Assembly: GCF_900115075.1 (NCBI RefSeq)
Contig: NZ_FOVG01000004.1
Coordinates: 411,030-475,029, forward strand
Reading direction: 5' to 3'
DNA length: 64,000 bases
Source: Candidatus Pantoea varia
GTDB taxonomy: Bacteria; Pseudomonadota; Gammaproteobacteria; Enterobacterales; Enterobacteriaceae
Shown in pieces: positions 63,912 through 64,000 of this stretch. The translations under genes were made by a program, and so were the position numbers. Positions within the stretch are counted from its first letter, which is position 1. Each line of letters starts with the position of its first letter. The notes below the pieces were generated by a model. It was not told the origin of the DNA. It was given only the letters and a program-made list of their open reading frames with translations, and made no database searches.

Positions 63912-64000
63912 ATGCCTGGCAGTTCCCTACTCTCGCATGGGGAGACCCCACACTACCATCGGCGCTACGGCGTTTCACTTCTGAGTTCGGCATGGGGTCA
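63912..64000 (-). rRNA. rrfD: 5S ribosomal RNA, 3' part
   Basis: Identical to the other 5S copy over the 89 bases visible; the 5' end is cut by the window edge. The remainder of the rRNA operon (23S and beyond) should follow to the right. Confidence 0.95.

Overview
The window is about 64 kb of core chromosome from an enterobacterium. Protein sequences are close to, but clearly diverged from, Escherichia coli. Gene order joins two blocks that are far apart in E. coli K-12: the 94-95 min block (aidB to mscM) and the 73 min block (mdh to the rrnD end). ERIC repeats, msrPQ and a type II aroQ beside accBC, and LysM repeats on AmiB point to Erwiniaceae, most likely Pantoea or a close Erwinia relative. 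The family call is inference from gene order and sequence feel; no database search was possible.

Layout. 1-3.4 kb: the 3' end of a chemoreceptor, lipoprotein gene bsmA, and convergent aidB. 3.4-21 kb, minus strand: rlmB, rnr, nsrR, purA, yjeT, hflC, hflK, hflX, hfq, miaA, mutL, amiB, tsaE, nnr. This is the classic tsaE-amiB-mutL-miaA-hfq-hflXKC superoperon followed by purA and nsrR-rnr-rlmB. queG is divergent from nnr and their start codons overlap. 21.0-21.7 kb: an AT-rich spacer with DnaA boxes and an IHF site, in the place where E. coli carries datA, then three tRNA-Gly(GCC) genes. 21.8-27.9 kb: orn, rsgA, psd, mscM.

28-38 kb: mdh and argR, three tandem yhcN-like DUF1471 genes, a barstar-like gene (yhcO), an aldehyde dehydrogenase of the GabD type, the aromatic acid efflux operon aaeXAB with its regulator aaeR, and tldD. 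39-50 kb: yhdP, rng, yhdE, mreDCB, csrD. 50.3-54.5 kb: msrPQ, then aroQ-accB-accC. 54.5-58.8 kb: yhdT-panF-prmA and dusB-fis. 59-63.5 kb: a four-gene polar or general L-amino-acid ABC transporter (aapJQMP, yhdWXYZ) behind a textbook sigma-54 promoter with NtrC-like sites. 63.6-64 kb: the 3' end of an rRNA operon on the minus strand (5S, tRNA-Thr, 5S cut by the window end).

The genes are mostly housekeeping: tRNA and rRNA modification (rlmB, miaA, tsaE, queG, dusB), RNA decay (rnr, orn, rng, hfq, csrD), mismatch repair (mutL), cell shape and wall (mreBCD, amiB), lipid and fatty acid synthesis (psd, accBC), membrane quality control (hflKC), and stress repair (aidB, msrPQ, nsrR). I see no prophage, insertion sequence, CRISPR array, defence island or biosynthetic cluster. 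The most interesting signals are regulatory or architectural: the datA-like DnaA-box cluster, the sigma-54/NtrC control region, overlapping ARG boxes on the argR promoter, CRP-like dyads around the yhcN promoter, altered cysteine spacing in NsrR, the DUF1471 expansion, and the aldehyde dehydrogenase placed next to aaeXAB.
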